Notes: generated by a model from the sequence alone, not told the origin. A stretch of DNA of 9,751 nucleotides from Flavobacteriales bacterium (GCA_947464885.1 CANHYZ010000046.1:1-9751), one strand, 5' to 3'; shown: positions 1-7,939, numbered from the stretch's first letter. Translations and numbers: made by a program.

Positions 1-1650
1 GATGCGATTTTCGGTTTGCGTGTCGACAGCGCTGAGACAATCGTCGAAAATCAGAATGTCGGGGTTCTTCACAACAGCACGCGCAATGGAAACGCGCTGC
101 TTCTGTCCTCCGCTCAGATTGATTCCTCGCTCACCCAGTACTGTTTCGTATTGCGCCGGAAAACCGGAAATGTCCTCGTGAACGGCTGCGACCTTGGCGG
201 CTTCGGCAATTGCGTAGGCATTGGCGTCACATCCGAATTTGATGTTGTTGGCGATTGAGTCGGAAAATAAAAAAACCTCTTGTGTCACATAGCCGATTTG
301 CGTGCGCAACTGTGCTAAATCCAGCGTCCGTAAATCTTTGCCGTGAATGAGGACTTGTCCTTGGATCGGATCCATCAAACGCGGAATTAATTGCGCTATG
401 GTCGATTTTCCGCTTCCTGTGCGGCCAATGATACCAAGCGTTTTTCCGGGTTCAATCGTAAAGCTGACATCATCCAGTGCTTTGATGCCGCTGTCAGGAT
501 AAATAAAGGTGACGTGTCTGAATTCAATTTTTCCCGCATGGAAATGCACGGCATGCTCCGGCTGTTGTATTTCCGGACGTGTTTGAAGAAACTCGTTGAT
601 CCTGCCCTGACTCGCTTCAGCCTTTTGCACCAGGCTGGTAACCCAGCCGACTACCGCGAATGGCCATGTGAGAATGTTTACGTAAAAGACGAATTGAACA
701 ATGACTCCTGGCGAAATTTCTCCGTTCATCACCTTGTGGGTGCCAACGTAAATCGTGAGAATCGTACTGAGTCCAACGAGTATAACAATGACCGGTAAAA
801 AAAGCGCATCTATACGCACCAGTTTCAGTTGCTTCTTGCGATACATGGCGCTTTCGTCAACAAAACCTTGAGTGTAATAAGCTTCTCTGCCAAAGGACTT
901 TAACACACGAATGCCGGAGATGGTTTCCTGAACCAAGGTGCTCAGGCGCGATTGCTGCTGTTGGACAAGTTCCGACTTCTTATTGATGGTGCGACTTACA
1001 TAGTAAATAGCAATCATCATGAAGGGTAATGGTGAGAGCGTGTACAAGGTCAATTCAACATCGATTTGAAGCATCACTACAGTACACATGACCAGCAACA
1101 CAACCAAATTGAGCGTGTACATTACCGCCGGTCCGATATACATGCGCACCCGATTTACGTCTTCGCTGATGCGATTCATCAAATCTCCGGTGCGGTTGCG
1201 CTTGTAAAACGCCAGATCTAACTCCTGGTACTTGCTGTAGACTTCGTTTTTCAGATCATACTCCACATGCCGAGACATCACAATCAGTGCCTGGCGCTGG
1301 TAAAAAAGAAAGACACCTTTGATGATGTACATTACCAGATAGAGTAGGGCCAGAAGCAATCCGATACGCACTACGGAGCCTTGAAAGTTCTCCGGTGTGA
1401 GGGAAACATCGGGTGCATGGCTGCCTACGAATTGAGCGATGTGTTCAAAGCTGCCCGGTGAGGGCAGAGTCTGAGCCTCGGGGAATGATTTCTTGGCCTC
1501 CAAGGAAGAAGCCAGAAAATCGATGCCATCGCGAACAACGACGGGCGCATATACACTGAAAATGTTACCGAAAACAATGAGGATGAATCCCGCAAAAAGT
1601 CTCCCGCGATATTTCCAGAAGTACTTGTTGAGGTGTGCTAGTTGTTTCAT
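1..1650 (-). CDS. ABC exporter half-transporter (fused permease and ATPase), MsbA/MdlB type, 3' end cut off by the window
   Basis: The 550 visible residues form a fused half-exporter that would dimerise in the inner membrane and use ATP to expel a substrate I cannot identify. Hydrophobic stretches near residues 18-38, 95-115, 173-193, 198-218, 281-303 and 314-336 fit six transmembrane helices. The loop between the first two (about 41-93) is long for the family. The nucleotide-binding domain follows: A-loop Tyr384, Walker A GRTGSGKS at 409-416, Q-loop Gln457, signature LSGGQ at 512-516, and Walker B ILIFDD at 532-537 running into the D-loop SAVD at 540-543. The usual catalytic Glu after Walker B is Asp537, as in some heterodimeric exporters. 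The H-loop and C-terminus, a few dozen residues by family length, lie beyond the window. The start ATG at 1650 is 27 bp after the stop of the TonB receptor, suggesting cotranscription. The family is clear; homo- or heterodimer state and substrate are unknown. Confidence 0.95.
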   Translation of the reverse strand, partial: MKQLAHLNKYFWKYRGRLFAGFILIVFGNIFSVYAPVVVRDGIDFLASSLEAKKSFPEAQTLPSPGSFEHIAQFVGSHAPDVSLTPENFQGSVVRIGLLLALLYLVMYIIKGVFLFYQRQALIVMSRHVEYDLKNEVYSKYQELDLAFYKRNRTGDLMNRISEDVNRVRMYIGPAVMYTLNLVVLLVMCTVVMLQIDVELTLYTLSPLPFMMIAIYYVSRTINKKSELVQQQQSRLSTLVQETISGIRVLKSFGREAYYTQGFVDESAMYRKKQLKLVRIDALFLPVIVILVGLSTILTIYVGTHKVMNGEISPGVIVQFVFYVNILTWPFAVVGWVTSLVQKAEASQGRINEFLQTRPEIQQPEHAVHFHAGKIEFRHVTFIYPDSGIKALDDVSFTIEPGKTLGIIGRTGSGKSTIAQLIPRLMDPIQGQVLIHGKDLRTLDLAQLRTQIGYVTQEVFLFSDSIANNIKFGCDANAYAIAEAAKVAAVHEDISGFPAQYETVLGERGINLSGGQKQRVSIARAVVKNPDILIFDDCLSAVDTQTENRI

Positions 1651-1677
1651 TTTAAGTTGGGTGATCTGCGTTGCATT

Positions 1678-4113
1678 CTAGAATTCGAAATTCCAGGTGA
1701 TGCTTGGCAAAATCGGAAACAAACTTACCTGATATGCCTTCACTTGAAACACACCTGATTGCAATTGTCCGTCTGTTCCGAAATAAATGAAGTACGGATT
1801 CATGCGGTTGTAGAGGTTGTAGACAGAAAAATTCAGGTTACTGGAAAACTTCTTCGGACGCTTGTCCTCGAGAGCTTGTTCCTGTGTTTTCCTCGACTTG
1901 CCTTGCAGTTTCCAGGTGGCGGAAATATCCGCGCGGTGATAGGGCGCCATGCGATAGCTGTTGCGGTCACCGTAAACATCAATAACACGGTTTTCATAAA
2001 AGTAGCGCTCAATCGGCAAGGTGATGGCATTCCCTGTGGAGTAGACGAAGACAAAACCGATATCCAGGCGTGGATGAAGTTTATAACTGAGCACAAAACT
2101 CAAATCATGGCGTCGATCCCAGCGCGTAGGGAAAGTGCGTCCCTCATTGATGTCTTCGAAAGTTCTATCCGTTTTTGACCAGGTGTAGCCCATCCAACCG
2201 TTGATATTACCCTTGGCCTTCTTGAGGAAAAACTCAGCGCCGTAACTGCGGCCGCTACCGAAAACCAGCAGATTATCAATGTTGTCGTTAATGGTCTGAT
2301 CCGGCTGAGCACCTTCCTTATACTCACTTTGATTGTCCATCGTTTTGTAATAAACCTCTACGCTGCTTTCCCAAGTGTTATCCGCGAAGTTTTTGAAATA
2401 ACCCAAGCTGTACTGCTCGCCGATTTGAGGTTTCAACAACTCCGTGCTGGGTAGCCAGACATCCGTCGGAAGTGAAGTGGGCGAGAGGCTGGTGAGGTGT
2501 ATGTACTGGTAGTTGCGCATATAGCCTCCCTTGATGCTGGCGCTCTTGCCCACGCTCCATCGGAAATTTAGTCGTGGCTCGAAACCACCATAATTACCGA
2601 CAACTTCTCCTTTGTCGTAGTTCACAGTGGTTGTGATTACCTGAGAGCCCAATGCCCCGTTCTCTGTGCGAATAAAACGGGTGAATGGCCCAACATGCGC
2701 GAAGTAGGAATAGCGAATCCCGGCATTCACACTAAACGCATCGCTGATGTCGAATTCGTCCAACACATAACCTGCAGCCTCGTGCGAATACAAATGCGTC
2801 TTTTCGCCCGTATCGAACTCGGTGTCGCCGCTCTTGGCATAAACGCTGTTCGGCTGGAAATCATGATGTGTGTAATCAACTCCCCACTTTATGCGGTGCA
2901 GGTAGTTGGGATAATAACTCCACTGAATTTTAGCTCCTATGTCCTTGATTCCACTGGACAGCGTGAATTCAAATCCCTCCTGCTTGGCACCAAATGAAAA
3001 TGCGTAGTCGGTATAGGTCAGAATCGAATTCATGAAAAGCTTTGGATTAATCACGCGGTTCCATCGCAGCGTAGCTGTTGAGTTTCCCCAGGGAATGCGC
3101 GTTGCGAAATTGGTCTTCTTACTGGCAAAGTTGAATACGTCGCGGCCGAAGTAGCCACTCAGAAACAGCTGATCCCGTGGAGAAAGTCGCCAGTTCAATT
3201 TGGCGTTGACATCGTAGAAATAATAGCCTGAGCCGTAGGCATTGGCTGTCGGCTTAATGAATGGTTTCAACAGCACATCGATGTACGTGCGTCGCGCACT
3301 GATGATGAACGATGCAGTGTCCTTTTTAATCGGACCTTCCAGTGTGAGGCGAGAGGAAATTGTCCCGATGCCGCCCTGCGCATGAAACGTGCGTTGATTT
3401 CCTTCCTTGAGTGAAACATCCAGCACCGATGCGAGCCTTGATCCGAAATTGGCGGGAATTCCACCCTTGGTCAGCTCTAGATTCTTGACCGCATCCGCAT
3501 TGAATACCGAGAAGAAACCGAACAAGTGTGAGGCATTATAGACCGTTGCGTTATCCAGCAACACCAGGTTTTGATCAACCCCGCCGCCCCGCACGTAAAA
3601 TCCGGCATTTCCCTCACCACTGCTCTTAACGCCGGGAAGCAAGGTGATGGTTTTGAGAATATCAATTTCACCTAATAGTACTGGAAGGGTTTTCACCTGA
3701 TCCATTTCCAACCCGATTTTTCCGATATCCGTGCTGCGTGTGTTGTTGTCCTTGTTGCCCTCAATGGTCACCTCTGTCGTTTGCAAGGTACTCGGCGATA
3801 AAAAGCGATCCATGCGAACATCTTGCTTCAGGTCAATTGTGATGTCTTGTGTTTCATAACCCAGTAAACTGAAGCGAATGGTCTGTTTTCCCTCCGGCAA
3901 GGTGAGCGAGTAAAATCCGTAAAGGTTTGTACTTACACCCTTGGCTTGTTCTACGCCCGAAACGATTGCACCGATGAGATATTCACCGCTCGTAGCATCT
4001 TGCAAAGTGCCACTCACGGTGTATTGCGTCGTTTTACCGGCCGATTGACCATACGCTGCAAAAACGAGGAGCAGTTGAATAAAAATGAAGACTATTTTTA
4101 GGGTTTTCGGCAT
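1678..4113 (-). CDS. TonB-dependent outer-membrane receptor with N-terminal carboxypeptidase-regulatory-like domain
   Basis: This 811-residue protein is a gated outer-membrane barrel that would import a ligand using energy from TonB-ExbBD. A signal peptide covers residues 1-22, with likely cleavage before Gln23. A carboxypeptidase-regulatory-like beta-sandwich lies at about 31-110 (ending in FSLLGYETQDI and a basic/acidic strand), the usual N-terminal extension of Bacteroidota receptors. The plug lies at about 125-235, with the family signatures GFYVRGGGVDQNLVLLDNA at 171-189 and GGIPANFGSRLASVLDV at 217-233. The rest is a barrel of alternating strands rich in Tyr, Trp and Phe, ending SITWNFEF with a terminal Phe as expected for barrel assembly. 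Its length is normal for non-SusC receptors of this type. No SusD-like lipoprotein is adjacent, so glycan import by a SusCD pair is not supported; siderophore, peptide, cobalamin-like or other ligands remain possible. The ATG at 4113 is favoured by the signal peptide and by a -7-like element 10 bp upstream. Confidence 0.95.
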   Translation of the reverse strand: MPKTLKIVFIFIQLLLVFAAYGQSAGKTTQYTVSGTLQDATSGEYLIGAIVSGVEQAKGVSTNLYGFYSLTLPEGKQTIRFSLLGYETQDITIDLKQDVRMDRFLSPSTLQTTEVTIEGNKDNNTRSTDIGKIGLEMDQVKTLPVLLGEIDILKTITLLPGVKSSGEGNAGFYVRGGGVDQNLVLLDNATVYNASHLFGFFSVFNADAVKNLELTKGGIPANFGSRLASVLDVSLKEGNQRTFHAQGGIGTISSRLTLEGPIKKDTASFIISARRTYIDVLLKPFIKPTANAYGSGYYFYDVNAKLNWRLSPRDQLFLSGYFGRDVFNFASKKTNFATRIPWGNSTATLRWNRVINPKLFMNSILTYTDYAFSFGAKQEGFEFTLSSGIKDIGAKIQWSYYPNYLHRIKWGVDYTHHDFQPNSVYAKSGDTEFDTGEKTHLYSHEAAGYVLDEFDISDAFSVNAGIRYSYFAHVGPFTRFIRTENGALGSQVITTTVNYDKGEVVGNYGGFEPRLNFRWSVGKSASIKGGYMRNYQYIHLTSLSPTSLPTDVWLPSTELLKPQIGEQYSLGYFKNFADNTWESSVEVYYKTMDNQSEYKEGAQPDQTINDNIDNLLVFGSGRSYGAEFFLKKAKGNINGWMGYTWSKTDRTFEDINEGRTFPTRWDRRHDLSFVLSYKLHPRLDIGFVFVYSTGNAITLPIERYFYENRVIDVYGDRNSYRMAPYHRADISATWKLQGKSRKTQEQALEDKRPKKFSSNLNFSVYNLYNRMNPYFIYFGTDGQLQSGVFQVKAYQVSLFPILPSITWNFEF

Positions 4114-4123
4114 AATCGGGTCG

Positions 4124-4131
4124 CGAAATTA
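4124..4131 (-). promoter_or_regulatory. Possible Bacteroidota -7 element for the TonB receptor operon
   Basis: Read on the minus strand this is TAATTTCG, one mismatch from TAnnTTTG, the -7 element used by the primary sigma factor of Bacteroidota. It ends 10 bp before the receptor ATG, nearly the same spacing as the stronger element facing the other way. I found no convincing -33 TTG at the right distance, so this is tentative. If it is used, the mRNA leader is only a few bases long. Confidence 0.4.
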
Positions 4132-4132
4132 C

Positions 4133-4168
4133 ATTCATTCCATCCTCCTCTTTGGAATCCTGATGAAT
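4133..4168. repeat. Imperfect inverted repeat in the divergent intergenic region
   Basis: ATTCATTCC at 4133-4141 can pair with GGAAT at 4154-4158 and, after a 6-base bulge, GAAT at 4165-4168. It lies directly upstream of the minus-strand -7-like element and upstream of the plus-strand promoter. It could be an operator or chance; the bulge makes it a weak structure. No terminator-like T tract follows. Confidence 0.2.
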
Positions 4169-4201
4169 GACTATCCTTCAAACCATCGAGGCCTAAAATT
4201 G

Positions 4202-4230
4202 TTTGTGAACAGTTTCGACAAGTAACTTTG
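4202..4230 (+). promoter_or_regulatory. Bacteroidota-type promoter (-33 TTTG, -7 TAACTTTG) for the DUF5916 gene
   Basis: TTTG at 4202-4205 and TAACTTTG at 4223-4230 are separated by 17 bp, matching the -33/-7 arrangement described for Bacteroidota housekeeping promoters (TTTG or TTG, then TAnnTTTG). The -7 element is a perfect match. It ends 11 bp before the ATG at 4242, so transcription would begin only a few bases upstream of the start codon, leaving little room for a ribosome binding site. It also supports ATG 4242 as the true start. Confidence 0.65.
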
Positions 4231-4241
4231 GCCCCAATTCC

Positions 4242-6722
4242 ATGATTACCCGCTACCCGGTTATTTTTTGTACAATCCTTTCCTTGCTCCTCCTTCATGG
4301 GAGCCTTAGGGGGCAGTATGAGCGAAAATCGCTGCATGCCGTTCGAGTGGAGCAGGTTCCGAAAATGGACGGGTTACTGGATGATGCCTGCTGGCAAATG
4401 GCTGCTGTAGCTGGCGATTTCGTGATGGACACCCCCAATCCGGGCGTGCCACTCTCACAGAAGACTGAAGTTAGACTCATCTACCATGATGACGCGATTT
4501 ATATCGGCTTTATGTGCTTCGATTCCAGCCCGGATAGCATCTTGTACGAATTGTGCGGACGCGATCAATCCTGCAATACCGATTACGCAGGTGTTACGTT
4601 TAGCTGTTATGCCGATGGAATCAACGGCTTTAAGTTCATCAGCTCTCCCAACGGAGAACAATACGATGCCCGCGTTGATACGGATGGAGAAGACGAAACC
4701 TGGAATGCCGTATGGTATTCCAAAGCAAAGCGCGTGGCCAATGGCTGGTCGCTGGAACTCAAGATTCCTTTCGCTGCAATCCGTTTTCCGAAGGAAGAGA
4801 TTCAGGTTTGGAATATCAATTTCGAACGGGATATTCGCCGGCACCGCCACCACGGGTTTTGGAATGGCGTCGATCCACTGGTAGCGGGAAAACTCACGCA
4901 AATGGGCGAGCTCACCGGTGTCCAAAATATCGATCCGCCCCGCCGAATTTTCCTCTTCCCTTATGCGTCGTCTTATTATAATACCGAAGGAAAACCGGAA
5001 GGAGGACGCAACAACTCACTGAGCTATAACTATGGTCTCGATCTGAAGCTGGGGTTGAATGATGCCTTCACGCTGGATGCTACGTTGATCCCCGACTTCG
5101 GACAAACCATCAGCGATCAGCAAGTCCTCAACTTATCGGCTTTCGAATTGCAGTTCTCGGATAACCGACAATTCTTTACCGAGGGCACAGAACTATTTTC
5201 CCGAGCGAATTTATTCTACTCCCGACGCATCGGATTTGAGCTGCCGCTGCGCTATTTCCAGGCAGACAATGATCTCGAGAATAATGAAATCATCGAGTCC
5301 AATCAGGCCAAGGATCAAATCATCAATGCCATGAAGATTTCAGGGCGCAACAAAAACAAGTTAGGCGTTGGTTTCTTCAATGCGGTCACTGCGCCATCTG
5401 AAGCTATTGCTCTAGATACCCTGAGTGGCGCAAGGCGTAGTATCAGCACCTCATCGCTCACCAACTACAATGTCACGGTGTTCGATCAGATTCTTCCCAA
5501 TAACTCGTTTGTTTCCCTTATTCATACCAGTGTATTGCGCTCCGGAGCAGATTATGATGTGAACGTGTTGGGAACGGCGTTCGATATTCGTGATAAGAAG
5601 AATGCGTTCAGTGTTTCGGGCAGTGGTGCTTTCAACCGCAAGTGGGGGCCGGATTACGCGCAAAACAATAACGGTCGAAATGGTTTCCGTCAGGATGTCG
5701 GTATTAATAAAATTAGCGGTAATTGGAACACCTCCGTCGGTCAATGGATGGAGACCGACACCTATGATCCAAACGATTTGGGTTTTCTGCAAGCCAATAA
5801 CTCCATTGGTGCATGGCTGTTCAATAGCTACAGTATTTTCAAACCGTTTGGGCGATTTAACCGCATGTGGAGCGACCTGAACATCATGGTGGATTATCTC
5901 TACTTCCCGCGACATTTCTCATCGTTGTCGTTTGAAGGTTCAGGCGGAATCACTACCAAAAAGTTTAATACCTGGGGCTTTAATGTGGATGGCAATCCCA
6001 TCAGAGGATACGACTTTTTTGAACCGCGTGTTTGGGGTAGATATTTCCGAACCTATTCGAATGTCATGACCTACGGATGGTTTAGCAGCGACTACCGTAA
6101 AAAGTTAGCCATTGATGTTGGTTCCGGATATGGATTCTATGCCGACCCCAATCGTTACCGCTACAACGTCAGAGTGTCTCCGCGCATTCGCTTCAATAAT
6201 CACCTGTTCTTGACTTATGTCTACAGTTTTCAAAGCCATCATAATGATATTGGATTTGCCTATGCGTTCGAGGATGCTGAACGAACTAAGCCCCTGTTCG
6301 GTACCCGCGATGTGATTTCACACACCAACGTGCTTACGCTTAAATACGCCTTCAATGCGTTTGCAGTGCTCAATACCCGCGTTCGTCACTATTGGGGATA
6401 CACCCGCTTTTCGAAGTTTCACGGGCTGGCCGAAGATGGTGAATTGGTGGATACGGAGGTAATCGCCGAAAACCAGAACTTCAACACATTCACCATTGAC
6501 TGCATGTTTACCTGGATTTTCACACCGGGAAGCGAACTCAGTCTGGTCTGGAAGAATAGCATCACAGACTCGAATGACCTGGTGCCTTCAAGCCTGGCGG
6601 ATGACCTTTCCTACACCTTTGCCTTGCCTCAAAACAACAGCTACAGTCTGAAACTCATTTGGTTTGTGGATTATCATGCTGTTCATGATTTGCTAAACCG
6701 CGAACAACGGATAGTGAAATGA
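4242..6722 (+). CDS. CBM9-like / DUF5916 outer-membrane protein
   Basis: This 826-residue protein has the two-part architecture of the Bacteroidota DUF5916 family, whose molecular function is not established. A signal peptide covers about residues 1-24, cleaved before Gln25 or nearby. Residues about 36-225 form a carbohydrate-binding-family-9-like beta-sandwich, opening with the typical KMDGLLDDACWQMA motif (41-54) and followed by strands such as TEVRLIYHDDAIYIGF (75-90) and the paired NGWSLELKIPFAAIRF segment (167-182). From about residue 235 to 815 the chain has the DUF5916 pattern: FLFPYASSYY, then LDLKLGLNDAFTLDATLIPDFG (266-287), QQVLNLSAFELQFSDNRQFFTEG (293-315), and long alternating strands suggesting an outer-membrane barrel. 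It ends in a short charged tail. The CBM-like domain suggests glycan or surface-polymer contact, but no catalytic residues are recognisable. It is divergent from the TonB receptor and has its own promoter. Family membership is secure; function is open. Confidence 0.93.
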   Translation: MITRYPVIFCTILSLLLLHGSLRGQYERKSLHAVRVEQVPKMDGLLDDACWQMAAVAGDFVMDTPNPGVPLSQKTEVRLIYHDDAIYIGFMCFDSSPDSILYELCGRDQSCNTDYAGVTFSCYADGINGFKFISSPNGEQYDARVDTDGEDETWNAVWYSKAKRVANGWSLELKIPFAAIRFPKEEIQVWNINFERDIRRHRHHGFWNGVDPLVAGKLTQMGELTGVQNIDPPRRIFLFPYASSYYNTEGKPEGGRNNSLSYNYGLDLKLGLNDAFTLDATLIPDFGQTISDQQVLNLSAFELQFSDNRQFFTEGTELFSRANLFYSRRIGFELPLRYFQADNDLENNEIIESNQAKDQIINAMKISGRNKNKLGVGFFNAVTAPSEAIALDTLSGARRSISTSSLTNYNVTVFDQILPNNSFVSLIHTSVLRSGADYDVNVLGTAFDIRDKKNAFSVSGSGAFNRKWGPDYAQNNNGRNGFRQDVGINKISGNWNTSVGQWMETDTYDPNDLGFLQANNSIGAWLFNSYSIFKPFGRFNRMWSDLNIMVDYLYFPRHFSSLSFEGSGGITTKKFNTWGFNVDGNPIRGYDFFEPRVWGRYFRTYSNVMTYGWFSSDYRKKLAIDVGSGYGFYADPNRYRYNVRVSPRIRFNNHLFLTYVYSFQSHHNDIGFAYAFEDAERTKPLFGTRDVISHTNVLTLKYAFNAFAVLNTRVRHYWGYTRFSKFHGLAEDGELVDTEVIAENQNFNTFTIDCMFTWIFTPGSELSLVWKNSITDSNDLVPSSLADDLSYTFALPQNNSYSLKLIWFVDYHAVHDLLNREQRIVK

Positions 6723-6769
6723 GGCTCTGAAAATCAGTGTTTTGTTTCTGAATCGCGCAATTTTTCGCC

Positions 6770-6777
6770 CATCTTTA
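6770..6777 (+). promoter_or_regulatory. Weak -7-like element ahead of the sigma factor gene
   Basis: CATCTTTA differs from TAnnTTTG at two positions and ends 7 bp before the ATG at 6785. A TTTG at 6741-6744 is 25 bp upstream, wider than usual. The short gap after the DUF5916 stop leaves read-through from that gene equally possible. Confidence 0.25.
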
Positions 6778-6784
6778 CGTCCTC

Positions 6785-7378
6785 ATGCAACCAATCCCCA
6801 AGGCCATGAGTTTACAGAATATGAAGGATATTCAACCAATCATAGATGGATGCATGCGAGGTGAGCGTGCTGCCCAGGATCGGTTGTACAAACAATTCTC
6901 TTCATTGCTTTACGGAATCTGCCTTCGCTATGCACGCAACAAAATGGAGGCGCAGGATGTCTTGCAGGAAGTATTCGTGAAAATCTACAACAACATTCAG
7001 AGCTACCATAATGAAGGGAGTTTCGAGGGATGGCTCCGTAGAATCGCCGTCAATACGTCTATCACCAATTACCGTAAGAACCTCAAGCACGCCTATCAGC
7101 AAGACGTAGATGAGCTCGTAAGAACCCATGATGAGCCACTGCATATTGAAGATTTGGAATTCACAGCTGAGGAAATGATGCAATGCATCGACAGGTTGCC
7201 CATTGGCTACAAAACCGTGTTCAACCTTTATGTGATCGAAGGCTTCATGCACAAAGAAATCAGCGACATGCTGGGCATCGATGTGAATACCTCTAAATCA
7301 CAACTTTCACGCGCTAAAACTCACCTGCAAAGGGAACTGAAAAATATTGCAACCATTAAAATTCAAGAACATGTCTGA
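6785..7378 (+). CDS. ECF-type RNA polymerase sigma factor (sigma-70 family)
   Basis: This 197-residue protein has the two-domain layout of an extracytoplasmic-function sigma factor, which redirects RNA polymerase to a small regulon. Region 2 spans about residues 30-98: RLYKQFSSLLYGICLRYA for core binding, DVLQEVFVKIYNNI (58-71), and the -10 recognising segment SFEGWLRRIAVNTSITNYRK (79-98). A linker leads to region 4 at about 130-188, with the helix-turn-helix HKEISDMLGIDVNTSKSQLSRAK (156-178) for -35 contact. There is no region 1 or 3, as expected. In-frame ATGs at 6806 and 6821 would give starts closer to the family's usual N-terminus, so the first 7-12 residues are uncertain. The stop overlaps the start of the next gene by 8 bp, which suggests translational coupling to an anti-sigma factor. 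I cannot infer its target promoters. Confidence 0.95.
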   Translation: MQPIPKAMSLQNMKDIQPIIDGCMRGERAAQDRLYKQFSSLLYGICLRYARNKMEAQDVLQEVFVKIYNNIQSYHNEGSFEGWLRRIAVNTSITNYRKNLKHAYQQDVDELVRTHDEPLHIEDLEFTAEEMMQCIDRLPIGYKTVFNLYVIEGFMHKEISDMLGIDVNTSKSQLSRAKTHLQRELKNIATIKIQEHV

Positions 7379-7931
7379 AGATCGTTTCTTCCAACAAGTG
7401 AAAAGTGTTATGTCCGACTACAGCCCCGAAGTTCCGGGACATGTCTACCAGGGCGTGCGCAAAAAAATGTGGTGGTCAAACTTCATGCGTTTCGACGCAA
7501 GCCGCCTGAATATCTGGTATATCGCTGTGACAGTTGGAGTGGCCACAGCTATTGTATTGAACGTTGGTCAACCGGCATCAACATCAGCCGATAACCTCGT
7601 AGCTCCTGTAAGCAGTGAAGCAGAGGTTGTGGTTTCTCCGGCCACTGCTCCGGCAATGACTGAGAGTGCTGTAGCTAACGAGCCTCAAGCTCCTGCAGAA
7701 GTTTCAACGGTTCGGAATACCACTGTGGAAAAGACTGCTCCGGCAACTTCACATCCTATGACTGAACAAAAGGTCACAAGCGATGTAGCCGAAGTGGAAG
7801 CGTCAAAGGAAGCTGAGCAACCCAAAATTGAGGAGCCACAGCAGATGAAAAATGAATCGCAAGCGCCTGCTAAGGCCAACAAACGCGGTCTGAAGGTGAA
7901 GACCTATTCTCCCGAAAGCGATAAAAAGTAA
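7371..7931 (+). CDS. Single-pass membrane protein, probable anti-sigma factor with Ala/Pro/Glu-rich periplasmic tail
   Basis: This 186-residue protein has an N-terminal cytoplasmic part (1-45), one transmembrane helix (about 46-65, LNIWYIAVTVGVATAIVLNV), and a low-complexity extracytoplasmic tail of about 120 residues rich in Ala, Pro, Glu, Val, Thr and Ser, ending in a basic KANKRGLKVK segment. The N-terminal pattern with Tyr17, a Pro-x-x-Val-Tyr-like stretch (VPGHVYQGVRKKM, 21-33) resembles the short N-terminal helix of Bacteroidota membrane proteins encoded just after ECF sigma genes (commonly P-x-x-V-W-x-x-I). It has no cysteines, so it is not a zinc-binding ZAS anti-sigma. The ATG at 7371 is chosen over a TTG at 7347 because it overlaps the sigma stop by 8 bp (ATG and TGA within ATGTCTGA), a typical coupling arrangement. 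The role as anti-sigma is inferred from position and topology, not from a recognised domain. Confidence 0.75.
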   Translation: MSEDRFFQQVKSVMSDYSPEVPGHVYQGVRKKMWWSNFMRFDASRLNIWYIAVTVGVATAIVLNVGQPASTSADNLVAPVSSEAEVVVSPATAPAMTESAVANEPQAPAEVSTVRNTTVEKTAPATSHPMTEQKVTSDVAEVEASKEAEQPKIEEPQQMKNESQAPAKANKRGLKVKTYSPESDKK

Positions 7932-7939
7932 TTTCTCGT

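Noticed and set aside
391..798. Plus-strand open frame of 135 residues
   Set aside because: The minus strand here encodes the ABC exporter with intact Walker A, so this is a shadow.
1678..4113. Assignment of the receptor as SusC of a polysaccharide utilisation locus
   Set aside because: At 811 residues it is shorter than typical SusC proteins, and there is no SusD-like lipoprotein or glycoside hydrolase in view.
4455..4925. Minus-strand open frame of 156 residues over the CBM9-like domain
   Set aside because: Composition and position fit a shadow of the plus-strand gene; no domain is recognisable.
5451..5915. Minus-strand open frame of 154 residues inside the DUF5916 gene
   Set aside because: It lies wholly within a well-supported plus-strand gene, has no signal peptide or family pattern, and looks like the antisense shadow of a long coding region.
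6727..6737. CTGA-AAA-TCAG hairpin after the DUF5916 gene as a terminator
   Set aside because: A 4-bp stem with a 3-base loop is too weak, and no clean T tract follows directly.
7347..7370. TTG start extending the anti-sigma candidate by 8 residues
   Set aside because: The ATG at 7371 overlapping the sigma stop is the more usual coupled start, and the extra residues match nothing.
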